A DNA stretch of 64,000 nt from Natrinema hispanicum (lineage in GTDB: Archaea; Halobacteriota; Halobacteria; Halobacteriales; Natrialbaceae), in the NCBI RefSeq assembly GCF_900111485.1, contig NZ_FOIC01000003.1, positions 1 to 64,000 of the forward strand, read 5' to 3'. A model generated the notes under the pieces. The model did no database searches. It was not told where the DNA came from and worked only from the letters and a program-made list of their open reading frames with translations. The number at the start of each line of letters is the position of its first letter. Positions within the stretch are counted from its first letter, which is position 1. The translations under genes and the position numbers were made by a program. This document shows, one piece after another, positions 47,875 to 55,605 of this stretch.

Positions 47875-48240
47875 ATGAGTGACTCCGAGACCGAGCCGTC
47901 GCTGCGAGAGCGTGTCGAAAAGTGGCTGACACGCGAGATGCCGATCATTCAGATGCACGGCGGGACCAGCGCGGTGCGTGCAGCCGATCCGGAGACCGGC
48001 GAGGTCATCATCGAACTCGGTGGCGGCTGCAAGGGCTGTTCGGTCAGCAACGTGACGACGGGCAACATCGAGGCCGAACTGCTCACCTGGCCCGAGATCG
48101 ACGAGGTGACGGTTCGCGTCCCCGACGCCCGCGACAGCCTCGGTGGCCCCGACCAGCCCGAGTCGATCATGGGGATCGACAGAACCGAAGGCGGCCGCGG
48201 CGACTGGGGGTCATCGAACCCAGGAAAGGACCATCTCTAA
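47875..48240 (+). CDS. NifU C-terminal domain protein (Fe-S scaffold)
   Basis: The 121-residue protein is a NifU/NfuA-like domain with cluster-binding CKGC in GGGCKGCSVSNVTTG near residue 51. It should assemble or deliver 4Fe-4S clusters. The sequence before it, REMPIIQMHGGTSAV, also matches the family. The C-terminal GGPDQPESIMGIDRTEGG part is a haloarchaeal extension. A TATA-like gaacttattcc lies about 30 bases before the ATG. No suf or isc genes are next to it. Confidence 0.92.
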   Translation: MSDSETEPSLRERVEKWLTREMPIIQMHGGTSAVRAADPETGEVIIELGGGCKGCSVSNVTTGNIEAELLTWPEIDEVTVRVPDARDSLGGPDQPESIMGIDRTEGGRGDWGSSNPGKDHL

Positions 48241-48335
48241 GCGCGCACTTTTCGATGCCGGTGATCGTTGACCGGTGATCTCGAGCGGGTGGCGGCCCCT
48301 CGAAGAGGACGAGTTATCCCCGGTGACGAGGCCTG

Positions 48336-48417
48336 ATACGGACTACTGGAAGTCATTTCCGGCGTACCCGCGATCCGTCCTGCGGATACGCCGGTAAATC
48401 GTTACAGCAGACCGGAT
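48336..48417. repeat. Palindromic element, copy E
   Basis: The 82-bp element begins ATACGGACTACTGGAAGTCA and ends GTTACAGCAGACCGGAT. Inner arms CCGGCGTACCCGC and GCGGATACGCCGG pair with one mismatch. Confidence 0.85.
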
Positions 48418-48427
48418 GACACCCGTG

Positions 48428-48494
48428 ATGTGCCTGCTGTCACTGCGTCCTGGGATCGGGGCTGCGCCGGAAACAACTGTCAGTAGCCCGTACA
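48428..48494. repeat. Diverged palindromic element, copy E2
   Basis: Eleven bases after copy E, ATGTGCCTGCTGTCACTG at the left and CTGTCAGTAGCCCGTAC at the right match the ends of the family. The interior is shorter and only partly paired, so this is a decayed copy in tandem with E. Confidence 0.6.
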
Positions 48495-48511
48495 AGCGAC
48501 AATCGAGAGTG

Positions 48512-48529
48512 CCAGCCGTATACGGCTGG
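48512..48529. repeat. 18-bp perfect palindrome
   Basis: CCAGCCGTATACGGCTGG reads the same on both strands. It could be a protein-binding site or a hairpin in RNA. It is not part of the 82-bp repeat family. Confidence 0.6.
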
Positions 48530-48765
48530 ATTCGTGGCGGTACGTGGGCTGCGCGCGAGCGAGTTTTGTCATAGATAGAGGCAAATATCACCTAGCTGAG
48601 CGCGGGCCTCAGCGACGATAAGTTATAGAAATCCCATGCGACGTGATAATGAACCCATGCGTATTCTATCTTGCGCGATCTCCACAAGGCTATTAAACCA
48701 GGATCGGATGAGACGTCGCTATCGATGCAACCGACACGCGACTGCGATAGCAGAGTGATCGAACA

Positions 48766-48915
48766 ATGATGGGGCTCGAATCGATGGGCGCGACTGGACA
48801 GGCCATCACAGGCGTCGGTGCTGTCCTCGTCGAAGCAATGGTGCTGTACGTCGTGTATGGTGCGCTCACGACGGCGCTGAGTGAGCCGCTCAAAAGCGCT
48901 CTCGGGGGGAACTAA
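48766..48915 (+). CDS. Small membrane protein preceding the TauE exporter (DUF7512-like)
   Basis: The 49-residue ORF starts MMGLESMGATG and has one hydrophobic segment (about residues 15-37). It ends LKSALGGN. It stops at 48913-48915, and the exporter ATG is at 48918, so the genes are adjacent and co-transcribed. Small proteins of this kind before TauE/SafE genes recur in haloarchaea, probably as a partner or small subunit. The family name is from memory. Two ATGs (48766 and 48769) are alternatives. Confidence 0.8.
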   Translation: MMGLESMGATGQAITGVGAVLVEAMVLYVVYGALTTALSEPLKSALGGN

Positions 48916-48917
48916 TC

Positions 48918-49922
48918 ATGGCAATGGAACTGTTCGGGATCGCAGCAGGGCAACTCGGCCTGTTCGTCACTTTCGGGCTGCTCATCGGAACCCTGTTCGG
49001 GTTCTTCGGGATGGGCGGGTCGTTCCTAGTCACGCCCGCACTGCTTGTGATGGGGTACGATTCGACGACTGCGGTCGGGAGCGGCCTCGCGTTCGTCTTC
49101 GGGACCTCGGTGATCGCGGCGCTTCGCCACCGCGACCACGGACAGGTCGACTACAAGCTCGGCCTGATGTTCATCGTGGGGATGACCGCCGGCATCGAAG
49201 TCGGAAAGGGGGTCGTCTACTACCTGAAAGCACTCGGCTTCGCTGACCTCGTGGTGAGTATTTCGTATATCGGCTTGCTGGCGATCGTCGGGCTGCTCAT
49301 GTTGCGAGACGCCCGCACGGAGAGCTCGGACGACGACGACGAGGAGTCCGCCCTCGCCGAGAAATTCCAGTCGATCGAGATTCCGCCGATGATCTCGATC
49401 AAAGGCGGAACCAAAGTGTCGCTGTGGGTGACGCTCGCGATGGCGTTTGCCATCGGCATCCTCTCGGGCTTCCTCGGCGTCGGCGGCGGCTTCCTGCTGA
49501 TGCCCGCGATGATGTACGGACTGGGCGTTCCCGCTGCGGTCGCAGTCGGGACCGACGTGTTCCAGATCACGGCCTCCGGTGCGTTCGGCGCGTTCACCTA
49601 CGCCCAGTCCGGTGCGCTTGACCTGACGATCGTCCTGCCCCTGCTTGCGGGGAGTGCGATGGGCGCTCGCATCGGTGCTGGCGCAACGGCGCTCGTTGAC
49701 GAAGACGACATCACCGAGTACTTCGCCGCGATGTTGCTCGCGGGATCGGCCGCGGTGGCCAGCCGGAACCTCGGAAACGCCTACGACATGGGGATTTTCA
49801 ACCAGTTGAGTCAGGTGCTCATCTTCGGCTCGGCCCTGCTGGTCAGCGGCGCGGTCATCTGGGCGAGTATCCAGAGTATCCGCGAAGACGAACCTGCCGA
49901 ATCGGTCCACGCTGCAGACTGA
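48918..49922 (+). CDS. TauE/SafE-family sulfite or organosulfonate exporter
   Basis: The 334-residue membrane protein has two repeated halves with the family motif: GTLFGFFGMGGSFLVTPAL near residue 24 and GILSGFLGVGGGFLLMPAM near 180. About eight hydrophobic segments surround them. A charged loop of about residues 130-165 (SSDDDDEESALAEKF) is cytoplasmic. The family moves anions such as sulfite, sulfoacetate or thiosulfate. It follows a small membrane protein by two bases. The stop TGA (49920-49922) lies at the left end of the partial repeat G. Confidence 0.9.
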   Translation: MAMELFGIAAGQLGLFVTFGLLIGTLFGFFGMGGSFLVTPALLVMGYDSTTAVGSGLAFVFGTSVIAALRHRDHGQVDYKLGLMFIVGMTAGIEVGKGVVYYLKALGFADLVVSISYIGLLAIVGLLMLRDARTESSDDDDEESALAEKFQSIEIPPMISIKGGTKVSLWVTLAMAFAIGILSGFLGVGGGFLLMPAMMYGLGVPAAVAVGTDVFQITASGAFGAFTYAQSGALDLTIVLPLLAGSAMGARIGAGATALVDEDDITEYFAAMLLAGSAAVASRNLGNAYDMGIFNQLSQVLIFGSALLVSGAVIWASIQSIREDEPAESVHAAD

Positions 49923-49970
49923 GACGGGCTGCTGTCAGTGGGTTCCGGTGTCCCGGAAACTCGTGACGCA
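49920..49970. repeat. Degenerate palindromic element, copy G
   Basis: The text TGAGACGGGCTGCTGTCAGT at 49920-49939 matches the left end of the family; the right side (GGAAACTCGTGACGC) is only partly recognisable. Its first three bases are the stop codon of the TauE-like gene. Confidence 0.55.
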
Positions 49971-50040
49971 ATCCGTCCGAGCGCGGGAGCAGGCTATGTC
50001 CCTCGTTGACAGGCGGTGAGCGTTGGGAAGTCCTATATCC

Positions 50041-50047
50041 TTTTATG
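50041..50047 (+). promoter_or_regulatory. TATA box before the ACT-hom operon
   Basis: ttttatg in the context ctatatccttttatgcg lies about 27 bases before the ATG at 50071, so transcription should start at or next to that codon. Confidence 0.6.
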
Positions 50048-50070
50048 CGCCCGTTACGGACTCGTACACC

Positions 50071-50115
50071 ATGATGAGTAACCGTCCGCAGGTAGGAGGT
50101 GACGACGATGGGTAA
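50071..50115 (+). CDS. Leaderless 14-codon upstream ORF of the ACT-hom operon
   Basis: The bases encode MMSNRPQVGGDDDG and a stop at 50113-50115. The TATA at 50041 predicts a transcript starting at this ATG, so ribosomes would begin here without a leader. The ORF runs over the AGGAGGTGA ribosome site (about 50094-50102) and past the real ACT start at 50108 in another frame. Translation of the leader could therefore control entry at the Shine-Dalgarno site. Nothing in the peptide hints at an amino-acid sensor apart from the two initial Met codons. This is a prediction from layout. Confidence 0.45.
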   Translation: MMSNRPQVGGDDDG

Positions 50116-50680
50116 CGTACCCGCGTCCGGCGACGAGGACGACCCCGACGCCGAGACCGACGGTGGCGTCCGCGCCTATACCGTCCGGCTCGAGCTCGTC
50201 GACGAACCCGGCGAGTTACTGAGCGCGCTCGCCCCAATCGCCGACAACGGCGGCAATCTGCTGAGTATCCACCACGAACGCGGCAACATCACGCCTCGCG
50301 GCCACATCCCCGTCGAGGTCGACATGGAGTGTCCCCCCGACCGGTTCGACGGCATCGTCGAGGCGCTTCGTGATGCCGGTATCAACGTCATTCAGGCCGG
50401 CGAAGAACACTACGGCGAGGAAATCAGTGTCGTGCTCATCGGCCACTTAGTCGAGACCGACCTCTCGAATACGCTCTCGCGAATCGAAGACGAGGCCGAT
50501 GCCATCGTGCAAGATCTCTCGCTGACATCGCCCGAGGGAACCGACGGCGTCGCGAGCGCCCGCGCGCGACTCGCGATCAATTCCGGGCGCTCCACGGAGG
50601 CACTGGAGACCATCCGCGCGATCGGGACGGACAAAGAGCTGACTGTCGTCGAACCACTGCTCGCAGGTGATGCTGCATGA
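50108..50680 (+). CDS. ACT-domain regulator of homoserine dehydrogenase
   Basis: The 190-residue protein starts MGNVPASGDEDD and has an ACT fold: VRLELVDEPGELLSALAPIADNG near residue 27, then SIHHERG and VPVEVDMECP-like strands. A second region (EISVVLIGHLVETDLSNTLSRIED) is characteristic of the haloarchaeal regulator paired with homoserine dehydrogenase. It should bind an amino acid (threonine or methionine pathway) and adjust the enzyme. AGGAGGTGA lies just before ATG 50108; a GTG at 50099 is inside it. The stop overlaps the next start (ATGA, 50677-50680). Confidence 0.9.
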   Translation: MGNVPASGDEDDPDAETDGGVRAYTVRLELVDEPGELLSALAPIADNGGNLLSIHHERGNITPRGHIPVEVDMECPPDRFDGIVEALRDAGINVIQAGEEHYGEEISVVLIGHLVETDLSNTLSRIEDEADAIVQDLSLTSPEGTDGVASARARLAINSGRSTEALETIRAIGTDKELTVVEPLLAGDAA

Positions 50681-51624
50681 AACTCGCCATTCTCGGTGCC
50701 GGTGACGTCGGCCGCTCGGTCGCCGATCTCGCCGGCGAATACGGCCACGATGTCGTCGCGCTCGCCGACTCGAGTCACGCCGCGGTCGATCCGGACGGGA
50801 TCGCCGTCGAATCTGCACTCGAGCGCAAGGTCGGCGGCGAAGCCGTCGGCACTGCCGATCCCGAGGACGTCTTCGACACTGACTACGACGTGCTGGTCGA
50901 GGCGACCCCGACGACGCTCGGCGACGCCGAACCCGGCTTCTCCCACGTCCAGCGTGCACTCGAGGCCGACCGCCACGCCGTGCTCGCGAACAAGGGGCCG
51001 GTCGCCGAACGCTACGAGGAACTGCGCGCGCTCGAGGCCGAGAGCGCAGGGTCGATTCGGTTCGAGGCGACCGTCGGCGGTGCGATTCCGATCCTCTCGA
51101 CGATCGAAGACAGTACGCCGGAAGCCGTCACCGCGGTTCGAGGCGTCTTGAACGGGACCGCGAACTTCATCCTCACGCGGATGGCCGCCGAGGGGCTCGA
51201 CTACGAGCACGTCCTCGCCGAAGCTCAGGATCTCGGCGTCGCCGAGGCCGACCCCACCTTCGACGTCGACGGCACCGACGCCGCCCTGAAGTTCGTCATC
51301 CTCGCGAACGTGCTCTCCGACGGCGGCTTTTCGCTCGAGGATGCGACGGTCGAGGGCATTCAGAACATTCCGGGCAGCGCACTCGATCTCGCCGCCGAGG
51401 ACGGCCGCACGATCCGGCTCATCGGCGAGGCGACCCGCGACGGCGTCCGCGTCGGCCCGCGGCTCGTCCCCGAAAACGGTGCGCTCGCAGTGACGGGAAC
51501 GCGAAACATCGTCCAGATCGAGACGCGACACGCCGGCTCGCTCCACACGAGCGGTCGCGGGGCTGGCGGCCCGGAGACGGCGACGGCGGTGCTCTCCGAC
51601 GTCGGTCGACTCCCACCGCTGTAA
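50677..51624 (+). CDS. hom: Homoserine dehydrogenase
   Basis: This enzyme reduces aspartate semialdehyde to homoserine, for threonine and methionine synthesis. The 315-residue protein has the dinucleotide fold LAILGAGDVGRSVADLAG near residue 3, a VEATP motif near 74, and NKGPVAERYEEL near 103. The catalytic stretch VRGVLNGTANFILTRM and ADPTFDVDGTDAALKF (the GTDAA and K) lie between residues about 155 and 205. The usual C-terminal ACT domain is absent and supplied as a separate protein by the gene upstream. The 4-base overlap couples the two. Confidence 0.95.
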   Translation: MKLAILGAGDVGRSVADLAGEYGHDVVALADSSHAAVDPDGIAVESALERKVGGEAVGTADPEDVFDTDYDVLVEATPTTLGDAEPGFSHVQRALEADRHAVLANKGPVAERYEELRALEAESAGSIRFEATVGGAIPILSTIEDSTPEAVTAVRGVLNGTANFILTRMAAEGLDYEHVLAEAQDLGVAEADPTFDVDGTDAALKFVILANVLSDGGFSLEDATVEGIQNIPGSALDLAAEDGRTIRLIGEATRDGVRVGPRLVPENGALAVTGTRNIVQIETRHAGSLHTSGRGAGGPETATAVLSDVGRLPPL

Positions 51625-51745
51625 CGCGGTCACGACGTACCCTTTCTGCTGGTGGCTCCCTCGCTTCACTACCAGTTGTTACCAGTCGGATGAGACGCGT
51701 TGTGCCGATCGCACGACAGCCCTGTATCGGTGTGGCACGCGTTTC

Positions 51746-51827
51746 ATACGGACGCCTGTCAGTCAGTGCCGGCGCACCCGCGACCCGTCATGCGGGTGTG
51801 CCGGGACAGCGGGACAGCAGACCGTCT
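51746..51827. repeat. Palindromic element, copy D
   Basis: The 82-bp element begins ATACGGACGCCTGTCAGTCA and ends CGGGACAGCAGACCGTCT. Inner arms CCGGCGCACCCGC and GCGGGTGTGCCGG pair with one mismatch. Both ends are nearly identical to copy B, so B and D are the most recently copied pair in the window. Confidence 0.9.
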
Positions 51828-51967
51828 CAGTCGGGACGATAGCGACACCCTGTCGTCGACGATCGAACGTTCAGTGGCGTGTGAATGCTAGCCAAACCGC
51901 AAGACGGCGGCGGGATCGGCTGAATACGCTTTCGAAATGGTTTTAACCGCAACGGGCGAAAGAGACC

Positions 51968-51975
51968 GATATAAG
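51968..51975 (+). promoter_or_regulatory. TATA box of the EF-1alpha/S10 operon
   Basis: gatataag lies 25-32 bases before ATG 52000, so the transcript is close to leaderless. Confidence 0.7.
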
Positions 51976-51999
51976 CGCCTCTGCGCGTGAGCTACAACA

Positions 52000-53262
52000 A
52001 TGAGCGAACAACACCAGAATCTGGCTATCATCGGCCACGTTGACCACGGGAAGAGTACGCTCGTGGGACGACTCCTCTACGAGACGGGGAGCGTACCAGA
52101 GCACGTCATCGAACAGCACCGCGAAGAAGCAGAAGAGAAGGGCAAAGGTGGCTTCGAGTTCGCCTACGTCATGGACAACCTCGCTGAGGAGCGAGAGCGT
52201 GGTGTCACCATCGACATCGCACACCAGGAGTTCTCGACGGACGCCTACGACTTCACCATCGTCGACTGTCCCGGCCACCGTGACTTCGTGAAGAACATGA
52301 TCACGGGCGCATCCCAGGCGGACAACGCCGTCCTCGTCGTCGCCGCTGACGACGGTGTCGCGCCCCAGACCCAGGAGCACGTCTTCCTGGCTCGTACCCT
52401 CGGTATCGACGAACTCATCATCGGCATCAACAAGATGGACGTCGTCGACTACAAAGAGTCGACCTACGACGATGTCGTCGACGAAGTCAACCAGCTGCTC
52501 AAGCAGGTCCAGTTCAACACCGAGGACGCCTCGTTCATCCCGATCTCGGCGTTCGAGGGCGACAACATCGCCGAGGAGTCCGACAACACGCCGTGGTACG
52601 ACGGCGAAATCCTCCTCGAGGCACTCAACGACCTGCCAGAGCCGGAGCCACCGACAGACGCGCCGCTCCGACTCCCCATCCAGGACGTTTACACGATCTC
52701 CGGTATCGGTACCGTCCCAGTCGGACGTATCGAGACCGGTATCATGAACGTCGGCGACAACGTCTCCTTCCAGCCCTCTGACGTGGGCGGCGAAGTGAAG
52801 ACGATCGAGATGCACCACGAAGAGGTGCCCAAGGCCGAACCCGGTGACAACGTTGGATTCAACGTCCGCGGCATCGGCAAGGACGACATCCGCCGTGGTG
52901 ACGTCTGTGGTCCTGCAGACGAGCCGCCAAGCGTCGCCGAGACGTTCCAGGCACAGGTCGTCGTCATGCAGCACCCCTCGGTCATCACCGCCGGCTACAC
53001 GCCGGTCTTCCACGCCCACACCGCACAGGTCGCGTGTACGATCGAGTCCATCGACAAGAAAATGGACCCCTCGAGCGGCGAGGTCGCCGAGGAGAACCCC
53101 GACTTCATCCAGGCGGGTGACGCTGCTGTGGTCACCATCCGACCGCAAAAGCCCCTCAGCATCGAGCCGTCCAGCGAGATCCCAGAACTCGGGAGCTTCG
53201 CCATCCGCGACATGGGTCAGACCATCGCGGCCGGCAAGGTCCTCGACGTCAACGAGAAATAA
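52000..53262 (+). CDS. tuf: Translation elongation factor 1-alpha
   Basis: The GTPase brings aminoacyl-tRNA to the ribosome. The 420-residue protein has G1 GHVDHGKST (residues 10-18), G3 DCPGHRD near 89, and G4 NKMD near 144. Switch I contains [13 protein letters not shown]. Domains II and III follow with [12 protein letters not shown] and a C-terminal [18 protein letters not shown]. Length and sequence are normal for archaea. The stop is directly followed by rpsJ (53263), the usual archaeal order. A long opposite-strand frame is a shadow. Confidence 0.98.
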   Translation: MSEQHQNLAIIGHVDHGKSTLVGRLLYETGSVPEHVIEQHREEAEEKGKGGFEFAYVMDNLAEERERGVTIDIAHQEFSTDAYDFTIVDCPGHRDFVKNMITGASQADNAVLVVAADDGVAPQTQEHVFLARTLGIDELIIGINKMDVVDYKESTYDDVVDEVNQLLKQVQFNTEDASFIPISAFEGDNIAEESDNTPWYDGEILLEALNDLPEPEPPTDAPLRLPIQDVYTISGIGTVPVGRIETGIMNVGDNVSFQPSDVGGEVKTIEMHHEEVPKAEPGDNVGFNVRGIGKDDIRRGDVCGPADEPPSVAETFQAQVVVMQHPSVITAGYTPVFHAHTAQVACTIESIDKKMDPSSGEVAEENPDFIQAGDAAVVTIRPQKPLSIEPSSEIPELGSFAIRDMGQTIAAGKVLDVNEK

Positions 53263-53571
53263 ATGCAGCAGGCACGCGTTCGACTCGCGGGCACGAGTCC
53301 AGACGACCTCGATGATATCTGTGACGACGTCCGCGAGATCGCGAACAACACCGGCGTCAACCTGAGCGGACCCATCCCGCTGCCGACGAAAACGCTCGAG
53401 GTGCCGACCCGGAAATCGCCTGATGGCGAAGGCACTGCGACGTGGGAGCACTGGGAGATGCGCGTCCACAAGCGCCTGATCGATCTGGACGCCGACGAAC
53501 GCGCACTCCGCCAGCTCATGCGCATTCAGGTGCCAAACGACGTCTCGATCGAGATCGTCCTCGAAGACTAA
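53263..53571 (+). CDS. rpsJ: Ribosomal protein uS10
   Basis: The 102-residue 30S protein matches archaeal S10: [19 protein letters not shown] at the start, [22 protein letters not shown] in the middle (including the conserved IPLPTK), and an [13 protein letters not shown] segment. It begins without a gap after EF-1alpha. Downstream, a GAGT-containing inverted repeat (ACTCGA-GT-TCGAGT, 53584-53597) and a run of five T form a terminator. No tRNA gene follows here, unlike in some relatives. Confidence 0.97.
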   Translation: MQQARVRLAGTSPDDLDDICDDVREIANNTGVNLSGPIPLPTKTLEVPTRKSPDGEGTATWEHWEMRVHKRLIDLDADERALRQLMRIQVPNDVSIEIVLED

Positions 53572-53583
53572 GGACCGATCGCG

Positions 53584-53610
53584 ACTCGAGTTCGAGTGCT
53601 TTCCGTTTTT
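53584..53610 (+). terminator. Terminator of the EF-1alpha/S10 operon
   Basis: ACTCGA-GT-TCGAGT (53584-53597) can fold, and five T follow at 53606-53610, 35 bases after the rpsJ stop. Confidence 0.55.
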
Positions 53611-53792
53611 GCGGTGTCAGCTGCTTGTTGATCACCAGTTCGGCGGTCGTTCCATAGTACGTCGTATCCTGATCACATGTCCATCGGGACCGAATCAGCA
53701 GTTATAATCGAATCCCTCGACGTGGACTGGCAGAAGAAACCAATCATCGTTACTACCAACAGTCAAGTCCGTTCCGTGCGTATCGGTGACTG

Positions 53793-54896
53793 ATGGCACA
53801 TGCCGTCGAATCACCGGCCGATACCGACCTCGAGTTTACAACGAGCGAACTTACGGGTGCGCTAGGTGATTCGGTTACGGTACTGCCGCTGTTGGTTGCA
53901 CTGGGAGCGACGACCAACGTCTCGCTTCCCCACGTTTTGATCGGCTTCGGTCTCTTCCAGATCGTCTGGGGAGTCTACTACGGCCTGCCGCTTTCCGTCG
54001 AGCCGATGAAAGCACTGATCGGGCTGGCGATCGTCGGGACGCTCACTTACGCCGAACTCGCCGCCGCCGGATTACTCGCCGGCGGCGTCTTATTCACCGT
54101 GGGACAGTTCGGGCTCGTCGGTCGACTCCAACAGGTCGTCGGCGAGCCCGTCATCCGCGGCGTCCAACTCGCCGTGGCCCTGCTCTTGCTCGAGGCGGCC
54201 GTCGACCTCTCGCTTGGTAACCTGCCGGTCGCGGCGGCCGGGCTGGTCGTCATTGGCCTCCTCGCGCTCGTGGGCTACCGTGAAGCGAGCGTGCTGGTCG
54301 TCCTCGGAATCGGCGGCGTCGTCGCCGTCGCGACGGCCGGCGTTCCGACGCCGACAGTGCCGACGCTCGCCGTCTTTCCCGCCGGCCCGCCGTCGATCAG
54401 TGCGGCCGCACTCGAGGGAACCGTCGCGCAACTCGGCATGACGATCGGCAACGCCGCGATCGCGACGGCCCTGCTCTGTGGCGACCTCTACGACCGGGAG
54501 ATTTCAGCGGATACGCTTTCGACGAGTATGGGCATTACCTGCCTTGCGGCGGTTCCGTTCGGCGGCGTCCCGATGTGTCACGGCAGCGGCGGACTCGCCG
54601 GCAAGTACGCCTTCGGCGCGCGAACCGGCGGCGCGAACGTCCTGTTGGGGGTCGGCTATCTCGCGCTCGCGCTCGTCGCCGCCGGGGCCGTCCTCGCCGC
54701 GTTCCCGATGGCGATTCTGGGCGTATTGCTCGTCGTCGTGGCCCTCGAGCTCGCTCGCGCGGCGTTCAAGCCTGTTTCCGACGCCCAATCGCTCGCAGTC
54801 GTTGTGGCAGTCGGCGTCGTCGGCCTGCTGGTGAACGTCGGCGTCGCGTTCGCCCTCGGAACCGCCGTGTTCTGGCTGCTCTCGCGACGGTCATAG
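53793..54896 (+). CDS. Molybdate/sulfate transporter of the MOT1 type
   Basis: The 367-residue membrane protein has about ten hydrophobic segments. Two motifs of the MOT1/putative sulfate-molybdate transporter family are visible: YYGLPLSVEPMKALIG near residue 63 (PxxxxPMKAI form), and FGGVPMCHGSGGLAGKYAFGARTGG near 254 (PMCHGSGGLxxxY). The C-terminal stretch FKPVSDAQSLAVVVAVG also fits. The protein should take up molybdate or sulfate by a secondary mechanism. There is no STAS domain, so it is not a full SulP protein. It ends 48 bases before a hairpin and the small gene. Confidence 0.88.
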   Translation: MAHAVESPADTDLEFTTSELTGALGDSVTVLPLLVALGATTNVSLPHVLIGFGLFQIVWGVYYGLPLSVEPMKALIGLAIVGTLTYAELAAAGLLAGGVLFTVGQFGLVGRLQQVVGEPVIRGVQLAVALLLLEAAVDLSLGNLPVAAAGLVVIGLLALVGYREASVLVVLGIGGVVAVATAGVPTPTVPTLAVFPAGPPSISAAALEGTVAQLGMTIGNAAIATALLCGDLYDREISADTLSTSMGITCLAAVPFGGVPMCHGSGGLAGKYAFGARTGGANVLLGVGYLALALVAAGAVLAAFPMAILGVLLVVVALELARAAFKPVSDAQSLAVVVAVGVVGLLVNVGVAFALGTAVFWLLSRRS

Positions 54897-54904
54897 GCGA
54901 TCAA

Positions 54905-54930
54905 AGCCGGAGAGCTTTCAGCCTCCGGCT
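54905..54930. repeat. Hairpin after the molybdate/sulfate transporter gene
   Basis: AGCCGGAG (54905-54912) and CTCCGGCT (54923-54930) are exact reverse complements with a 10-base loop. It could be a terminator or a control hairpin for the next small operon. Confidence 0.5.
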
Positions 54931-54943
54931 CCAATCGCCGCTG

Positions 54944-55051
54944 ATGTCATCGAGCTGGGCCGAGCTGTTCGATCGCGGGGCGGAGTACGACGGCGACCTC
55001 GAGGCCGTACGAGCTGAACTCGAGACGCTGCGGGAGGACGAGGATGTCTGA
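54944..55051 (+). CDS. 35-residue protein overlapping the PIN-like gene
   Basis: The ORF reads MSSSWAELFDRGAEYDG then DLEAVRAELETLREDEDV. It is acidic with two predicted helices, and its stop overlaps the next start by 8 bases (55044-55051). In that position it could be an antitoxin-like partner or a translation-coupling leader for the PIN-like protein. The pattern SWAELFDRGAEYD resembles small haloarchaeal proteins found with such genes. Its small size means a real function must be shown. Confidence 0.6.
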   Translation: MSSSWAELFDRGAEYDGDLEAVRAELETLREDEDV

Positions 55052-55517
55052 GCAGCCGAACCCGGCCCGCATCGTCGCGGACGCCGACGTGCTCGCAGCG
55101 GATCTGCTCGTCGGCGGCGACGCCCGCGAGGCGCTGGATCACGTCCGCCGTCATTCGTGGGTCGAACTGGTCGCGAGCGATCCGCTGCTCGACCAGACCG
55201 AACGCCTCGTCACGCAGCTGGCCGACGCCGACCTCGCAGCCGATCACCGCGAACGGCTCGAGGCCGAACGCGTTGCGGTCGACCAGCCCGACGGCGACCA
55301 TCCCGGGCTGGCGTCGGCCTATCAGGGGAACGCGGCACATCTCCTCTCGTACGACGAGCGGCTTCGATCGGCGAAAGCAGGACTGACTCTCCAGCCCCGT
55401 ATTTCTGTCAGCGTCCGACCACCGGACGCGTTCGCACGACTATTCGACCCCGAGAGCCTCTACGACGTCGTCGAAGGTGGCGTGTATCCGGGCCCCGATC
55501 GGGATCCGCGAGCGTAG
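55044..55517 (+). CDS. PIN-like domain protein (DUF7384-like)
   Basis: The 157-residue protein starts MSEQPNPARIVADADVLAADLLVGGDARE, where VADADVLAADLL resembles the first PIN strand with its acidic residues. Mid-chain it has VELVASDPLLDQTERL, and near residue 95 HLLSYDERLRSA like the last PIN motif with Asp. It may thus be an RNA-processing nuclease, although one or two catalytic acids are not certain. Its start is inside the end of the small ORF before it. The family number is from memory. Confidence 0.75.
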   Translation: MSEQPNPARIVADADVLAADLLVGGDAREALDHVRRHSWVELVASDPLLDQTERLVTQLADADLAADHRERLEAERVAVDQPDGDHPGLASAYQGNAAHLLSYDERLRSAKAGLTLQPRISVSVRPPDAFARLFDPESLYDVVEGGVYPGPDRDPRA

Positions 55518-55605
55518 TCGCAGTTCCGGGCGAGAAACGGCAGTCGCATCCCTTGAGAAACCGGCGAGACCCTTATGCGACAGGACCCCTAATCCGGAGG
55601 GGGTC

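Larger units (their letters stand above)
48241..48765. other. 525-base intergenic region between nifU-like and tauE-like genes
   Basis: This gap holds repeat E (48336-48417), the diverged copy E2 (48428-48494), an 18-bp perfect palindrome CCAGCCGTATACGGCTGG (48512-48529), and an AT-richer stretch 48610-48700 with a promoter-like ctattaaac at about 48690-48698 that should drive the next operon. No coding frame in it is convincing. Confidence 0.7.
51625..51999. other. 375-base intergenic region between hom and EF-1alpha
   Basis: It contains repeat D (51746-51827) and the EF-1alpha promoter (51968-51975). The short frames across it have no family resemblance and I see no other gene. Confidence 0.7.

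Noticed and set aside
51943-53469. 508-codon open frame opposite EF-1alpha and S10
   Set aside because: It is a mirror of highly conserved genes, starts within rpsJ and has no recognisable domain.
53572-53792. Possible tRNA gene after rpsJ, as in some haloarchaea
   Set aside because: I could not find a cloverleaf with a TTCGAAT-like T-loop in this stretch; only the inverted repeat and T run of a terminator are visible.
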